A DNA stretch of 64,000 nt from Pseudomonas sp. R4-35-07 (lineage in GTDB: Bacteria > Pseudomonadota > Gammaproteobacteria > Pseudomonadales > Pseudomonadaceae), in NCBI RefSeq assembly GCF_003852235.1, contig NZ_CP027732.1, positions 1,302,001 through 1,366,000 on the forward strand. Reading direction: 5' to 3'. The notes beneath the pieces were generated by a model. The model did no database searches and was not told where the DNA came from. It saw only the letters and a program-made list of their open reading frames with translations. This document shows, one piece after another, positions 63,116 to 64,000 of the stretch (its first letter is position 1; every line of letters begins with the position of its first letter). The translations under genes were made by a program, and so were the position numbers.

Positions 63116-63975
63116 TGCGTCTGCCTTACTACATCGGCTGCCCGTCCTGGAGTGAAAACGCCTGGCGAGAATATCTGTATCCCGCCGATGCGCGCGCCAA
63201 TGATTACCTGGCACTCTATTCCCAAGTCTTCAACGCGGTTGAAGGCAACACCACGTTTTACGCGCGCCCCTCGGTCGCCACGGTGCAGCGCTGGGCCGAG
63301 ATCATGCCCGAGCACTTTCGCTTCACCGCCAAATTCCCAGGTGATATCAGCCATGCCGGTGACTTGCGCGAGCAATTGCCAGCGGCGGAAAGCTTCGTCG
63401 GCTTGATGAGCCCCTTGGGCGAGCGCGTTTCGCCGCTGTGGCTGCAACTGTCGAAGGCTTTTACCCCGCAGCGCCTCGGTGAGCTGGCCGGATTCCTCGA
63501 TGGCATCGATCGCCCACTGGCCGTTGAAGTCCGCCACGAGGAGTTCTTCGCCCGAGGCGAGGCCGAGCGCAGGCTTAACCGCCTGCTGCGCGATCGCGGT
63601 GTCGAACGCGTCTGTCTCGATCCGCGCGCGCTGTTCAGTTGCACCTCCACCTCGGCGGCCGTCCTGCATGCCCAATCGAAAAAGCCCAGGGTGCCTCCGC
63701 GCCCGGCGGCCCTGACGCTGTTTCCGCAAGTGCGCTTTATCGGGCATCCCGAGCTTGAAGCCAACGATCCGTTCCTGATGCCCTGGGTCGAAAAGATCGC
63801 CAGCTGGATCGAAGAGGGGCGTACCCCCTATATGTTCCTGCACACCTCGGACAACCGCCTCGCCGCGCAATTGGCCTTGCGTTTCCACGACCAGTTGATG
63901 GTGCGATTGCCAGGGCTCGCGCCGCTGCCAACCTTGCATCGAGAACCCGTCGCGGAACAACTGGGGTTACTCTAG
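63115..63975 (+). CDS. YecE-like DUF72 protein
   Basis: 286 aa. The DUF72 TIM-barrel pattern is IGCPSWSENAWREYLYP, VEGNTTFYARPS, FRFTAKFPGDISH, and VEVRHEEFF. Function unknown. It begins at the ATG overlapping the previous stop. Confidence 0.88.
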   Translation: MRLPYYIGCPSWSENAWREYLYPADARANDYLALYSQVFNAVEGNTTFYARPSVATVQRWAEIMPEHFRFTAKFPGDISHAGDLREQLPAAESFVGLMSPLGERVSPLWLQLSKAFTPQRLGELAGFLDGIDRPLAVEVRHEEFFARGEAERRLNRLLRDRGVERVCLDPRALFSCTSTSAAVLHAQSKKPRVPPRPAALTLFPQVRFIGHPELEANDPFLMPWVEKIASWIEEGRTPYMFLHTSDNRLAAQLALRFHDQLMVRLPGLAPLPTLHREPVAEQLGLL

Positions 63976-64000
63976 GGCTTCTTTCCCGCCAGGAGTCAGT

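Overview
The window is a stretch of chromosome from a fluorescent Pseudomonas of the P. fluorescens group. The evidence is high GC, gene order shared with Pseudomonas (mutS, cinA, recA, recX; erdR-dgkA; finR-fpr; wspA-F-R, prfB, lysS; lptF; ppc; adk; tsaB), a Gac/Rsm small RNA, and P. fluorescens-type REP/REPIN repeats. Most of it is core genome. Four accessory or regulatory pieces stand out: a tailocin, a toxin-antitoxin insertion, a lone type III harpin-like gene, and the Wsp surface-sensing operon.

Layout. 1-5000: 5' end of metG, apbC, the small RNA rsmZ with its upstream GacA box, fdxA and mutS. 5180-7080: a SocA/Panacea-type gene overlapping a small membrane-protein gene (a toxin-antitoxin-like pair), a consensus LexA box, and a self-cleaving CI/PrtR-type repressor. 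7080-20112: an R-type tailocin. It has palindromic operators over a promoter, a leader of about 430 nt, holin, P2-like baseplate genes (V, W, J, I), a split low-GC tail fibre, sheath, tube, the E/E' frameshift pair, tape measure, U, X, D, a GH19 endolysin and nested Rz/Rz1 spanins. No capsid, terminase, portal or integrase gene is present, so this is a contractile bacteriocin and not a phage. 20194-22312: cinA (short form), recA with a LexA box, and recX. RecA can trigger cleavage of the tailocin repressor.

22400-32300: core metabolism and RNA modification (LOG hydrolase, a PA3611-like secreted protein, DTW tRNA enzyme, erdR, dgkA, finR/fpr, trmO, a divergent RsuA-family protein, a GNAT, rimO). 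32238-33954: an insertion between rimO and kup. It is flanked by direct repeats containing the rimO 5' end and carries a TacA/TacT-like module whose toxin gene has a frameshift. 34077-40436: kup, an old-yellow-enzyme reductase, opgD and a YebE-like gene, with REPINs between them.

40628-49041: the complete wspABCDEF-wspR chemosensory operon, which makes cyclic-di-GMP through the WspR GGDEF domain. 49282-52799: prfB with its autoregulatory frameshift, lysS, and a TetR regulator. 52835-55379: a QEGLA/MATCAP-like protein, a lipoprotein hydrolase and a small membrane protein. 55464-55916: a full-consensus hrp box 60 bp ahead of a glycine-rich, cysteine-free, harpin-like gene, far from any type III secretion cluster in this window. 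56061-63975: a small ORF, lptF and a DUF4398 lipoprotein, a conserved small gene, ppc, adk, tsaB and two end genes. No tRNA, rRNA or CRISPR array was seen.
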